Shown: positions 1-7,381, counted from the stretch's first letter. The stretch is DNA of 64,000 bases from Microbacterium sp. C5A9 (GCF_022627955.1 NZ_JABXGD010000003.1:248001-312000), one strand, 5' to 3'. Notes: generated by a model not told the origin, from the sequence alone. Numbers and translations: made by a program.

Positions 1-159
1 GCGCACACCGGCGATGGCCTGCGACAGATCGGTGGGGGCGAAGGCCTTGTAGATCCAGTTGAGGCCCAGTTCCTCGTAGAGGAAGTTGTGGAACCGGGTG
101 CCGTTGTTGCTGGGTCGCGCCGACAGCGAGATGCACAGGGTCATGTCCTTGTTGAGCAT
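1..159 (-). CDS. Shikimate 5-dehydrogenase-like protein, N-terminal part (cut by window edge)
   Basis: The 53 visible codons start at ATG 159 and run off the left edge of the window. The peptide has the substrate-binding start of the AroE superfamily: a short strand (TLCISL), then SARPSNNGTRFHN, then a helix ending YEELGL and the strand NWIYKAF. The SARPSN stretch replaces the SKSP...HN motif of housekeeping AroE, so this looks like the divergent actinobacterial group often called shikimate 5-dehydrogenase, whose substrate may differ. An in-frame GTG lies two codons upstream (163-165) and is an alternative start. The catalytic Lys and NADP domain lie outside the window, so function is inferred from the N-terminus only. 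Confidence 0.75.
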   Translation of the reverse strand, partial: MLNKDMTLCISLSARPSNNGTRFHNFLYEELGLNWIYKAFAPTDLSQAIAGVR

Positions 160-347
160 GGTCACGGATCCAGGGTACTCGCGGGAGCGCGCGGATCATC
201 GAGGCTCAGAAACCCCTGGAAACCCGTAGCGTGATCGCGACCTCTCCCATAGTGTTGTGGTGCATGCACAGGGGATTGATCGCCTCCGTCTACCCCAGAT
301 GACGGGCTGCCTTCCCCAGAGGCAAGGGTGATCCGTGCATGCGATTG

Positions 348-393
348 GGCCCTCTCGAGTGGTTCTGTCCCCAACGGGCCGCTCGAGAGGGCC
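348..393. repeat. Inverted repeat with 15-bp arms
   Basis: The left arm at 348-362 reads GGCCCTCTCGAGTGG and the right arm at 379-393 reads CCGCTCGAGAGGGCC. They are complementary except for one position that would form a G-U pair in RNA, around a 16-nt loop. There is no T-tract on either side, so it is not a typical intrinsic terminator. It could be a structured RNA or a binding site. Confidence 0.75.
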
Positions 394-424
394 GCTGTCT
401 ACCCGGATCTCCAAACTTTTTTGA

Positions 425-452
425 CTTTTGTCCCCCAAATGGGGGACAAAAG
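425..452. repeat. 28-bp near-continuous palindrome
   Basis: The arm CTTTTGTCCCCCA (425-437) is repeated as its exact reverse complement at 440-452 with only AA between them. Perfect symmetry over 26 of 28 bases with so short a centre suits a dimeric DNA-binding protein better than an RNA hairpin. It is preceded by CTTTTTTGA and followed by G/C-rich sequence. No regulator gene in the window can be assigned to it. Confidence 0.8.
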
Positions 453-501
453 GCTCGCGGAGGGGTTACGCTGGTATCTGACGCACCCTCCGGTCGTCTT
501 C

Positions 502-532
502 GGCCCTCATCGCTCCCCCCGCGGTGAGGGCC
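502..532. repeat. Inverted repeat, 8-bp arms
   Basis: GGCCCTCA at 502-509 pairs perfectly with TGAGGGCC at 525-532 across a 15-nt C-rich loop. It is one of four dyads in the gene-free stretch upstream of the cold-shock gene. Confidence 0.55.
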
Positions 533-582
533 ACACCATTTTCCGGGCCGCCCACGATGCCGTGGCATGGCCTTGTGTGACG

Positions 583-597
583 CGAGATGACATCTCG
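583..597. repeat. 15-bp palindrome CGAGATG-A-CATCTCG
   Basis: Two 7-bp arms flank a single central A. The site lies about 50 bp upstream of the likely cold-shock promoter, so it could be an operator, but no assigned regulator binds it. Confidence 0.5.
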
Positions 598-630
598 TGC
601 AACATTTGGGTTACGGGCTGACCTCGCCTC

Positions 631-658
631 TTCCGCTCTGAGCGTGCTCCACTAGCGT
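631..658 (+). promoter_or_regulatory. Weak candidate promoter for the cold-shock gene
   Basis: TTCCGC (631-636) and TAGCGT (653-658) are 16 bp apart and would give a leader of about 50 nt before the ATG at 718. Long leaders are usual for cold-shock genes. The match to consensus is poor. Confidence 0.25.
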
Positions 659-717
659 GGGTCTCGTCGGTGCATCCTGCGTCGGCTCTTCTTTTCCCGC
701 AGCAGAACAGGCAGTAC

Positions 718-924
718 ATGAGCACCCAGGGCACGGTCAAGTGGTTCAACTCGGAGAAGGGCTTCGGCTTCATCTCCCCCGACGACGGCGGCGCTGACGT
801 CTTCGCGCACTACTCCGCCATCCAGTCATCCGGCTACCGGTCTCTCGAAGAGAACCAGCGAGTCGAGTTCGAGGTCGCGCAGGGCCCGAAGGGCCTGCAG
901 GCTGAGAACATCCGTCCGGTCTGA
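718..924 (+). CDS. cspA: Cold-shock protein (CspA family)
   Basis: This 68-residue single-domain protein is an OB-fold nucleic-acid chaperone that binds single-stranded RNA and DNA in the cytoplasm and keeps mRNA unstructured. It begins [15 protein letters not shown], which contains RNP1 (KGFGFI), and RNP2 follows as VFAHY. The length is exactly that of the family. The reading frame extends upstream to 670, but ATG 718 gives the canonical N-terminus [10 protein letters not shown]. No strong Shine-Dalgarno is visible; the nearest purines are GCAGAACAGG around 700. It stands alone, with a hairpin on its stop codon. Confidence 0.97.
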   Translation: MSTQGTVKWFNSEKGFGFISPDDGGADVFAHYSAIQSSGYRSLEENQRVEFEVAQGPKGLQAENIRPV

Positions 925-931
925 CCGGACG
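913..931 (+). terminator. Hairpin centred on the cspA stop codon
   Basis: CGTCCGGT (913-920) and ACCGGACG (924-931) form an 8-bp perfect stem with a CTG loop. The TGA stop (922-924) spans the loop and the first base of the right arm. There is no T-tract. It could attenuate transcription together with the repeats that follow at 949-1014. Confidence 0.45.
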
Positions 932-948
932 AAACGAGAACTCCCTGA

Positions 949-1014
949 CCGGGAGGTCGGCCGTACGGCGCGACCCCCCGGCCGGGAGGTCGGCCGTACG
1001 GCGCGACCCCCCGG
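949..1014. repeat. Two tandem copies of a 33-bp dyad-containing unit
   Basis: The 33-bp unit at 949-981 is repeated exactly at 982-1014. Each copy contains GCCGTACGGC inside a larger imperfect dyad (GGTCG...CGACC). The pair is enclosed by AGAACTCCC (938-946) and its reverse complement GGGAGTTCT (1018-1026), so the whole block can fold as one long stem. GGGGAGTTCT occurs again at 1121-1130. No gene is seen between 925 and 1169. Confidence 0.8.
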
Positions 1015-1169
1015 CGGGGAGTTCTGTGTCTACGCCGGGCCTGGCGCCGGATCGCGAGCACCGCGACGGGCGGAGGAATCCGTGATGGGCGGAGGCTCGG
1101 CGTGAGCGTCGCCGCCCGACGGGGAGTTCTCCGCCCGACACGGTGACTGAGCGCGTGCCGGCGCTCGCC

Positions 1170-1835
1170 TCAGACGAGCAGCAGCGCGCGCAGGTCGTCG
1201 ACGGATGCCGCGCGGAACGCCGCCTCGTCGCCCTCGTCCGGATCGCTGAAGCCCCACTCGACGAAGATCACGGGCACACCGTTGGCGTTGCCGCCCTCGA
1301 CGTCGTGGTGGCGGTCGCCGATGAGCACGGGACGCGAGATGTCTGCGCCGCGCTCTGCCAGACGGCGCAGCGCCTCGGCCACGATGTCGGTCTTGGAGGC
1401 GAGGGTGGACTCGTCGGGAGTCGACCCGACCGTCGTGAGGAAGTACGGGCGCAGCTCGAAGTGGTCGACCAGGGCATCGACCTGGATCTCGGGCTTCGAG
1501 CTCGCGGTCGCCTGCGGCACGCCGGCCTCATGCAGATCGCGGATGATCTCGGGGACGCCAGGGTAGGTCTTGACGTCGGTGGTGTATCCGTCGGCCTTGC
1601 CGAGGGTGCGGTAGAACGACACCGCCTCGGTTGCCTGCTCGGGAGTCATGCCCGCCTGAGCCTGGAACGACTGGAACATCGGCGGGCCGATCCAGTGCAC
1701 CAGCTCTTCGCGCGTGGGGGCCGGGTGGCCGAAGTGGGTGAGAGCGACATTCAGTCGGCGGAGGATGCCGACCGAGGCGTCGACGATCGTGCCGTCGACG
1801 TCCCACAGCACGCAGGAGTAGGGGGAAGAAGCCAT
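1170..1835 (-). CDS. HAD-superfamily hydrolase, phosphoglycolate-phosphatase-like
   Basis: This 221-residue cytoplasmic phosphatase of the haloacid dehalogenase superfamily has all four motifs in order. Motif I is DVDGT at residues 12-16 (nucleophile and general acid Asp). Motif II is the Thr/Ser in ATASSKPE. Motif III is the Lys in ASKTDIV. Motif IV is the metal-binding IGDRHHDVEGG. The helical cap inserted after motif I makes it a subclass I (Gph/PGMB-like) enzyme. Family members hydrolyse small phosphates such as 2-phosphoglycolate or 5'-nucleotides; the substrate cannot be read here. The start is ATG 1835. It precedes nucS on the same strand but 85 bp separate the two genes. Confidence 0.9.
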   Translation of the reverse strand: MASSPYSCVLWDVDGTIVDASVGILRRLNVALTHFGHPAPTREELVHWIGPPMFQSFQAQAGMTPEQATEAVSFYRTLGKADGYTTDVKTYPGVPEIIRDLHEAGVPQATASSKPEIQVDALVDHFELRPYFLTTVGSTPDESTLASKTDIVAEALRRLAERGADISRPVLIGDRHHDVEGGNANGVPVIFVEWGFSDPDEGDEAAFRAASVDDLRALLLV

Positions 1836-1919
1836 GCCTTCCAGCCTATGGGCTGTGCGGAAGGCCTCGGACGACCGTGAACATGTGTGCAGGCGCTCCG
1901 CTGCCCGCCGCGCGCGGCC

Positions 1920-2615
1920 TCAGAAGAGGCGGGGGATGCCGGACTCGATGCCCTTCATGTCGTCGTAGTCGAGCACGAGGCAGCGGATGCCGCGGTCCTC
2001 GGCCAGCACGCGCGCCTGGGGTTTGATCTCCTGGGCGGCGAAGACTCCCTGCACCGGAGCGAGGTGCGGGTCACGGCCGAGGAGCTCGAGGTATCGCGTC
2101 AGCTGCTCGACGCCGTCGATGTCGCCGCGGCGCTTGATCTCGACGGCGATCGCCGCACCGTCGGCATCCCGCACGAGCAGGTCGACGGGACCGATCGCGG
2201 TCGGATACTCACGGCGTACGAGGGTCGCGCCCTCGGCGACGCGGTCGACCTGCTCGGCGAGCAGCCGCTGCAGATCGGCCTCGACGCCGTCCTTCTGCAG
2301 GCCGGGATCGATGCCGAGGTCGTGCTTCGTGTCGTGGATGATCTCGTAGATCTGCACGCGCAGCGCGTCGCCGGTCTTCTTGTGGGTGACTCGCCACACC
2401 TCGGTGACGCCCGCGATCGACTCCTCTTCACCGGGCTCCTCCGTCGAGAGCGAGCACGGCGGGCTCATCCAGTTCAGCGGCTTGTAGCTGCCGCCGTCGG
2501 AGTGCACGAGCAGGCTCCCATCGCCCTTGTGCACGAGAAGACGTGTAGCGAGCGGGAGATGGGCATTGAGCCGACCGGTGTAATCCACGGAGCAGCGGGC
2601 GATGACGAGACGCAC
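1920..2615 (-). CDS. nucS: Mismatch-specific endonuclease NucS (EndoMS)
   Basis: NucS is the actinobacterial and archaeal mismatch endonuclease that replaces MutS-MutL. It cuts both strands at mismatches and works with the sliding clamp. The 231 residues match the full family length. The N-terminal half ([16 protein letters not shown]..., [16 protein letters not shown]) is the DNA-binding/dimer domain. The C-terminal half holds the nuclease core, seen as GPVDLLVRD followed by the metal-binding VEIKRRG (D...ExK). The C-terminus ends SGIPRLF, consistent with the clamp-binding tail of the family. The gene is monocistronic or follows the promoter region at 2616-2762. Confidence 0.95.
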   Translation of the reverse strand: MRLVIARCSVDYTGRLNAHLPLATRLLVHKGDGSLLVHSDGGSYKPLNWMSPPCSLSTEEPGEEESIAGVTEVWRVTHKKTGDALRVQIYEIIHDTKHDLGIDPGLQKDGVEADLQRLLAEQVDRVAEGATLVRREYPTAIGPVDLLVRDADGAAIAVEIKRRGDIDGVEQLTRYLELLGRDPHLAPVQGVFAAQEIKPQARVLAEDRGIRCLVLDYDDMKGIESGIPRLF

Positions 2616-2700
2616 CCGTCGAGCCTACTTCGTCGGGTGGGGTGCTTCTGCGGCGGTGGGTGTCGCTCCTGGTGTTTCCACACATCCCGGGCTGCTGTCT

Positions 2701-2720
2701 TTCCGCGCGATCATGCGGAA
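2701..2720. promoter_or_regulatory. Dyad TTCCGC-N8-GCGGAA between nucS and the next gene
   Basis: The 6-bp arms at 2701-2706 and 2715-2720 are perfectly complementary. They sit in the only intergenic space shared by nucS (leftward) and the gene at 2763 (rightward), which would suit an operator for either. The assignment is weak. Confidence 0.3.
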
Positions 2721-2762
2721 CTGGATCCTGACATTCTGGGCGGGACGGCGAAGAATGAGGAG

Positions 2763-3110
2763 ATGACCGTGTCGATCGAACTGGTGACGATGATCGTGTC
2801 TGTCGCGTCCACGATCCTGGGACTGGCGTCGGGATTCGGATGGGTGATCAGTCGCATGGACGCGAGGTTCGCGGGTTTCGAGCAGCGGGTGGATGCTCGG
2901 TTCGCGGGTTTCGAGCAGCGAGTGGATGCGCGGTTCGAGAGGGCTGAGCAGCGGGCGGATGCGCGGTTCGAGAAGTCCGAGCAGCGGGCGGATGCGCGGT
3001 TCGCCCGCGTGGAGGCGGACATCGCTGAGGTCAAGGCCGACATCGGCGAGGTGAAGGTCGCCGTCGCGCGACTCGAGGGCCCGGCACAGCGCCTTCTCGT
3101 CGCGCGGTGA
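2763..3110 (+). CDS. Small membrane-anchored protein with 11-residue coiled-coil repeats
   Basis: This 115-residue protein has one N-terminal membrane segment (about residues 5-27, rich in V, I, L and G). Five successive 11-residue units follow, starting DARFAGFEQRV, DARFAGFEQRV, DARFERAEQRA, DARFEKSEQRA and DARFARVEADI, and then a charged helix ending in VARLEG. The repeat is visible in the DNA as a 33-bp period from about 2860 to 3030. Undecad repeats favour a long, slightly right-handed coiled coil. The start ATG 2763 has GAGGAG directly upstream. The frame is open far upstream, but only this start gives a sensible protein. Function is unknown; it may be a membrane-tethered spacer or oligomerisation protein. 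Confidence 0.8.
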   Translation: MTVSIELVTMIVSVASTILGLASGFGWVISRMDARFAGFEQRVDARFAGFEQRVDARFERAEQRADARFEKSEQRADARFARVEADIAEVKADIGEVKVAVARLEGPAQRLLVAR

Positions 3111-3214
3111 CGGTCGTCGCCAGCGGCCGACGGCGGTCGCCCGGGCGTCTGGAACGACCCGACACCTGTGGCGATGGATGGGACGATGAGGGAACCCGTG
3201 ACGACGGCTGACTC

Positions 3215-4465
3215 TCAGTTCCGCGTCGTCGCCGGCGCGGGCTGCTCCGACATCTCCTCCGTGCGCAGCGGGCGGGCCGCGCCCGAGAACAGGCCCGACA
3301 GCACGACGAGGCCGACCAGGATGTAGAGCGTGTTCAGCAGGCCGATGTGCTCGCTGATGAAGCCGAGCACGGGCGGGCCGCCGAGGAACGAGATGTAGCC
3401 GATGGTCGCCGCGGCGCTCACGCGGGCGGCAGCCTTGGCGGGGTCGTCGGCCGCGGCAGACATGCCGAGCGGGAAGCCGAGCGACGCGCCGATGCCCCAC
3501 AGTGCCGCGCCGGCGAAGACCAGCGGCAGGCTCGGCGCGAGGATGAACAGCAGGATGCCGGATGCCGCGGCCACGGCGAGAACCCGCAGCACCGCCACGC
3601 GGCCGAAGCGGTCGACGAGAGGTCCGCCGAAGATGCGGACGGCGGTCATGGCGACCGAGAACGTGGCGAGGGCCGCGGCGCCGAGCGCGGTGCCGCCACC
3701 GTGGTCCTCGGCGACACCCAGGGCGAGCCAGTCGTTGGCCCCGCCCTCGGCGAACGACATGCCGAGCATGACGACGCCGATCGCGTAGGTGCGCGGCTCG
3801 CGCCAGGCCGACAGGGCGACGTGCATCCGCTCGCGCCAGTGCGGCTTCTCGCCGTCTTCGGTGCTCGGATCCAGCGCCTCCTGGCGCCGGGGCACGTTGG
3901 CGATGCTGACGACGCCGATCGCGGCGATCAGCACCGCGATGACGAGGGTGTGGGTGAAGACGTCGATCTGCAGCTGTGCCGCGAGGGCGCCGAGGCCTGC
4001 GCCGATCACGGTGCCGAAGCTGAAGAACGCGTGGAACAGCGGCAGGATCGTCTTGCCGGAGTGCTGCTCGATCGCCGTGGCCTCGACGTTCATCATGACG
4101 TCGACGCAGCCGTTGCCGAGCCCGAACAGCACCAGGCCGATCAGGACGACCGGATACGAGCCGAGCACGTTGGCGCCGATGCCGATCAGTGCCACACCCG
4201 ACGCGAACGTGAAGATCGACACCATCATGCCGAGGCGAGCGCCGGTGCGCGCCATGATCGCGGGGCTGGTCGAGATGCCGATGATCGATGCGATGCCGGC
4301 GCCGAGAAGCAGCATGCCGACCTGGGCCTTGTCGATGTCGAGAGCGAGCTTGATCGACGGCACGCGAGACGCCCAGGTCGCGATCGACAGGCCGCTGGCG
4401 AGGAAGATCGCGAAGATCGCGGTGCGCCAGCGGACGTACTGCGAACGAGAGAGGGCGGTGTGCAT
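3215..4465 (-). CDS. MFS transporter (YbjJ-like)
   Basis: The protein has 416 residues with about 12 hydrophobic segments in the inner membrane, typical of a major facilitator. The early stretch ATWASRVPSIK and the TM2-3 loop (MARTGARLG) resemble the YbjJ/FucP-like branch annotated as putative sugar or drug transporters. It is divergent from the LacI-family gene at 4525, and the palindrome at 4479-4492 lies inside its promoter spacer, so it is probably repressed by that regulator. A sugar or polyol substrate is therefore more likely than a drug, but that is inference. The start is ATG 4465, only about 8 nt from the -10 element, so the mRNA is probably leaderless. Confidence 0.88.
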   Translation of the reverse strand: MHTALSRSQYVRWRTAIFAIFLASGLSIATWASRVPSIKLALDIDKAQVGMLLLGAGIASIIGISTSPAIMARTGARLGMMVSIFTFASGVALIGIGANVLGSYPVVLIGLVLFGLGNGCVDVMMNVEATAIEQHSGKTILPLFHAFFSFGTVIGAGLGALAAQLQIDVFTHTLVIAVLIAAIGVVSIANVPRRQEALDPSTEDGEKPHWRERMHVALSAWREPRTYAIGVVMLGMSFAEGGANDWLALGVAEDHGGGTALGAAALATFSVAMTAVRIFGGPLVDRFGRVAVLRVLAVAAASGILLFILAPSLPLVFAGAALWGIGASLGFPLGMSAAADDPAKAAARVSAAATIGYISFLGGPPVLGFISEHIGLLNTLYILVGLVVLSGLFSGAARPLRTEEMSEQPAPATTRN

Positions 4466-4472
4466 GACGGAG

Positions 4473-4501
4473 AGTCTATCGAATCGATTCGACTGGACGA
4501 A
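4473..4501 (-). promoter_or_regulatory. LacI-type operator inside the MFS gene promoter
   Basis: On the minus strand, -35 TTCGTC (4496-4501) and -10 TAGACT (4473-4478) are separated by 17 bp. That spacer contains the perfect 14-bp palindrome TCGAATCGATTCGA (4479-4492), with the central CG typical of LacI/GalR operators. The rightward lacI-type gene has its own -10-like TATCCT at 4513-4518, so one bound repressor could control both directions. Confidence 0.7.
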
Positions 4502-4524
4502 AGCCCGGAGGCTATCCTCAAGGT

Positions 4525-5586
4525 ATGACCAGTCAAGACGCCCCGCGTCGCGCGACGATCGCCGATGTCGCGCGCAGCGCGGGAGTCGCCACCTCGACCG
4601 CCTCCGTGGTGTTCAGCGGGAAGGCGAAGGTGGCGCCGGCCACTCGCGAGCGGGTCCTGGCGGCGGCGGCGGACCTCGGCTACGCCGGACCCGACCCCCG
4701 GGCTGCCTCTCTGCGCCGCGGACGCAGCGGCATCGTCGCGGTCGTGCTCGAAGGTCATCTGCGCACGGCATTCCTCGATCCCGTGAGCACCGCGCTGATG
4801 GACGGGCTCACCGACGGCCTGGCGGATCTCAGCGCCGGCATCCTGCTCATGCGCGACGAGCCGGGCGACGACGGAGCCTCGCTGGTGAACGCGCCGGTCG
4901 ACGCGGTCGTGCTGATCGGATGCTCCGGCCGCACCCGCTCATCGCTCGACATCGTGCGCGGACGCGGTCTTCCGGTGGTCGTGATCGAGGGCGACGCGGG
5001 CGACGGCATCCCGCGGGTCATGCTCGACAACGCCGACGCGTCTGCCGATGTCGCGCGGCACGTGCGCGATCTCGGTCATCGCGAGGTCGCGCTCGTCACC
5101 CTTCCGCTCGACAACGATCGCGAACGGGGGACCGTGACACCCGAACGGCTCGCCTCGGCGACGGTCGACGTCACGATCGACCGCCTCTCGGGCATGCGGG
5201 AGATCTTCCCCGACGCGCCGGCGGTCTCGGCATCGGGCAGCTTCATCGACGAGGGTCTGGCGGTCGGCCGCGAGCTGCTGGCCGACGCGTCGTCACGCCC
5301 GACGGCGATCCTCGCCCAGAGTGATCTGCTGGCGGTCGGGATCATCCGGGCCGCCGAGGAGCTCGGCCTGCGAGTGCCCGAGGATCTCTCCGTCGCCGGC
5401 TTCGACGGTGTCGACGTCGACGGGCTCGGCGGGCTCGTGCTCACCACCAGCGTGCAGCCCGCGGTCGAGAAGGGGCGGGCGGCCGGCGAGCAGGTCGCCC
5501 GGATGCTGCGCGGCGAAGAGGCCGTGACCCTGCACCTGACCTGCACGTTCCGGCAGGGGACGACCACGGCGCCACCCTCGCGCTGA
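4525..5586 (+). CDS. LacI-family transcriptional regulator
   Basis: This is a 353-residue repressor. Residues 9-30 (RATIADVARSAGVATSTASVVF) form the LacI helix-turn-helix, followed by the hinge helix region near PATRERVLAAAADLGY. The rest is the periplasmic-binding-protein-like effector domain, with DFDG-like FDGVDVDG near residue 292. The hinge should bind the minor groove at a central CpG, which the 4479-4492 palindrome provides. It is divergent from the MFS gene, so it is likely a local repressor of that transporter and of itself. The effector is unknown. The start ATG 4525 is supported by the standard N-terminus. Confidence 0.93.
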   Translation: MTSQDAPRRATIADVARSAGVATSTASVVFSGKAKVAPATRERVLAAAADLGYAGPDPRAASLRRGRSGIVAVVLEGHLRTAFLDPVSTALMDGLTDGLADLSAGILLMRDEPGDDGASLVNAPVDAVVLIGCSGRTRSSLDIVRGRGLPVVVIEGDAGDGIPRVMLDNADASADVARHVRDLGHREVALVTLPLDNDRERGTVTPERLASATVDVTIDRLSGMREIFPDAPAVSASGSFIDEGLAVGRELLADASSRPTAILAQSDLLAVGIIRAAEELGLRVPEDLSVAGFDGVDVDGLGGLVLTTSVQPAVEKGRAAGEQVARMLRGEEAVTLHLTCTFRQGTTTAPPSR

Positions 5587-5640
5587 GGGGTGAGGCCCAG
5601 GCCTCGTGCGGTGATGCGGGCCCTGTCCGGTCACGGTGCT

Positions 5641-5746
5641 TCGCGAGTGCGCGGTGCTTCACGAGTGTGCGGCCCTCACGAGTGTGCGGCCCTCACGAGT
5701 GCGCGGGCCCTCACGAGTGCGCGGGCCTTCACGAGTGCGCGGGCCC
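5641..5746. repeat. Six tandem copies of a 17-18 bp unit across a gene's stop codon
   Basis: Units start at 5641, 5659, 5676, 5693, 5711 and 5729. The last three are nearly identical 18-mers (TCACGAGTGCGCGGGCCC), and the left-hand copies have diverged. The rightmost copy encodes the final residues and TGA of the leftward membrane-protein gene (stop complement at 5729-5731), so the array consists of repeated copies of that gene's own 3' end. Such arrays usually arise by replication slippage and vary in copy number between strains. Confidence 0.9.
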
Positions 5747-7276
5747 GATCGGAAGCGACGCATCGCCGCCGAAGTCGAGGATCGTGTAGCGCCCGCAGTC
5801 GATCGTCCGCTGTGGCTCGGCTGTCGTGGGGAGCTCCCACGGCACGGTCTGCGCGTCCTCGACGAGGAACGTCACGTGGTCGGCCGTGAAGTCGGTGCGG
5901 TTCACGAGCCAGGCGTAGCCGTGGAGCTGATGGTCGACCTGCACGAGCCGCGACGGATCGGTGAGATGCAGCTTCGGCAGACGGACGGTCCAGAACTGTC
6001 CGGCGCCGGTGCGGCCGGACGCGTCGACCCAGTCGGTGACGCACGCGAGGTCGTCGTCGGTCCGGTGCGCGGCGGCGGCGAGCCGCGGGACGCTCAGGCT
6101 GCCTCCGACCAGCAGCAGCACGGCGGCGACGGCGGCGGTCGCGTGCACGAGGCCGGAACTCGGGCGCAGACGGTGCAGCCTCAGGCGGTGCAGGTGCGGG
6201 CCGCGCAGGTGCAGCGGCCCGGACAGCGCGACCAGCGCCAGCACCGGGACGAACGCGACGGGCTGCAGGTAGCGCGCGGCGTGCGTGCCGAGGGCGATCG
6301 CTCCCACGCCGACGAGAAGAGGCACGGCCCACGACGACGCGGCGACCAGTCGCTCGCCGGCGTCGCCCGCGTTCCGGGTCCGGATCGCCGCGACGACGAC
6401 GAGCGCCATCACGATCAGCGCCGCCACGAGCCCCGGGGGAGTCTGCAGCCGCTCGACCATCACCCCGCCATAGGAGAGGAGCGACTCCCGCCACCGCGCG
6501 GGATCCGCATACCCGGCCCCGGTGTTCGCGATCCATGCCGAGAGGGGAATGCGAGCGAGCATGCCCAGCGCGCTCCCGCCCACGAGGATGACGGCCACGC
6601 CGACGGTGCGGGATCGGAGCGGCGACCTCCAGGCCAGGAGGGCGAGGATCACGCCGAGCGGCACGGTCGCCCAGGCCGCGTAGAGCGGGTTCGAGAGCGT
6701 CGAGAGCGTCGCGACGGCGCCGAGGGCCACCGCGAGTGCCACGGAGAAAGGCGCCGCGTCGAGCATCCGCCGCACGAGTCCGATCGTGAGCACGACCGCG
6801 ACCACCGTCGCCGAGTAGTACGTGGTCGTCAGCTGCAGCGAGGCGAGCTCGAACGAGTCGCGCGAGGGTGAGGATGCCGTCATCGCGAGGGCGCCGAAGG
6901 CGGCGAAGGCGGTGAGCGACCACGGCACCGGCGTCCGTCCGCTGCGCGCGCGACCGGCCACGAGACGGATCGCTCCGTAGAGCGCGAGCAGGTTGATGAC
7001 CGCGCTGATCGCGAGAAGCCCATCGACATCGAGCGGGAGGATCGCCTGAAGACCCAGGAACACCGCGACCTCGGGCAGGAACAGCACGCTCGACATCGCC
7101 CAGTCGAGGGGGTCGCCCTCGAGTACAGAGCGGGAGAGCAGAGCGACGACGAGGGAGTCGCCGTCGTCGAAAAGCATGAGGGAACGAGCGGAGGATGCCA
7201 CGGTGCCCGCGACGATCAGGGCGATCGCCGCAGCGAGCAGCCACCCGACCGCCTCCCGCCTCCACCCCCGTATCAC
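5729..7276 (-). CDS. Large polytopic membrane protein, possibly GT-C-type glycosyltransferase
   Basis: From the GTG at 7276 the protein has 515 residues. A short basic N-terminus (IRGWRRE) leads straight into the first membrane segment, followed by about 10-11 further hydrophobic segments and a roughly 110-residue soluble C-terminus with several Trp and one Cys. The first external loop carries an acidic DDGDS (after SLMLF), which recalls the catalytic Asp-rich loop of GT-C enzymes such as mannosyl- and arabinofuranosyltransferases. No family signature is strong enough to name it. A TTG at 7339 would add 21 residues but places a polar extension before TM1, so I prefer 7276. The C-terminus is part of the tandem array at 5641-5746. 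Confidence 0.75.
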   Translation of the reverse strand: MIRGWRREAVGWLLAAAIALIVAGTVASSARSLMLFDDGDSLVVALLSRSVLEGDPLDWAMSSVLFLPEVAVFLGLQAILPLDVDGLLAISAVINLLALYGAIRLVAGRARSGRTPVPWSLTAFAAFGALAMTASSPSRDSFELASLQLTTTYYSATVVAVVLTIGLVRRMLDAAPFSVALAVALGAVATLSTLSNPLYAAWATVPLGVILALLAWRSPLRSRTVGVAVILVGGSALGMLARIPLSAWIANTGAGYADPARWRESLLSYGGVMVERLQTPPGLVAALIVMALVVVAAIRTRNAGDAGERLVAASSWAVPLLVGVGAIALGTHAARYLQPVAFVPVLALVALSGPLHLRGPHLHRLRLHRLRPSSGLVHATAAVAAVLLLVGGSLSVPRLAAAAHRTDDDLACVTDWVDASGRTGAGQFWTVRLPKLHLTDPSRLVQVDHQLHGYAWLVNRTDFTADHVTFLVEDAQTVPWELPTTAEPQRTIDCGRYTILDFGGDASLPIGPAHS

Positions 7277-7375
7277 GGCCCTACTCTGCCACGACGAGGG
7301 CGTCTGCGAGCCCCGACGGATGCCGCAGGATCGGGCCAATTCGTCCGTGTGGCCTTACGACTTCCTTACGGCAGG

Positions 7376-7381
7376 TAAACT
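7376..7381 (+). promoter_or_regulatory. Candidate -10 element of the mrp operon
   Basis: TAAACT lies 63 bp before the mrpA start. A matching -35 is weak (CCTTAC at 17 bp). TTAC-GGCAG-GTAA forms a small dyad overlapping it (from 7366). Confidence 0.35.

Larger units (their letters stand above)
160..717. other. 558-bp gene-free region rich in inverted repeats
   Basis: No open frame here has a credible start, ribosome site or codon pattern on either strand. The stretch contains four clear dyads (348-393, 425-452, 502-532, 583-597), an octamer TGCATGCA at 261-268 and a local T/A-rich patch around 410-450, unlike the surrounding G/C-rich genes. It separates the leftward dehydrogenase gene from the rightward cold-shock gene, so it must hold both promoters. 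It could also hold an untranslated RNA or regulator sites. I cannot assign it a function. Confidence 0.6.

Noticed and set aside
160-717. tRNA or attachment site in the gene-free region
   Set aside because: No cloverleaf, anticodon arm or CCA end is seen, and no integrase or phage gene is nearby.
949-1014. CRISPR array
   Set aside because: Two adjacent copies without spacers and no cas genes; it is a tandem duplication.
1143-1880. Plus-strand frame opposite the HAD phosphatase
   Set aside because: No motifs or ribosome site; the minus strand has all four HAD motifs.
3347-4528. Plus-strand frame opposite the MFS gene at 3215-4465
   Set aside because: Arg/Glu/Asp/Ala-rich low-complexity shadow; it would also run through the LacI operator.
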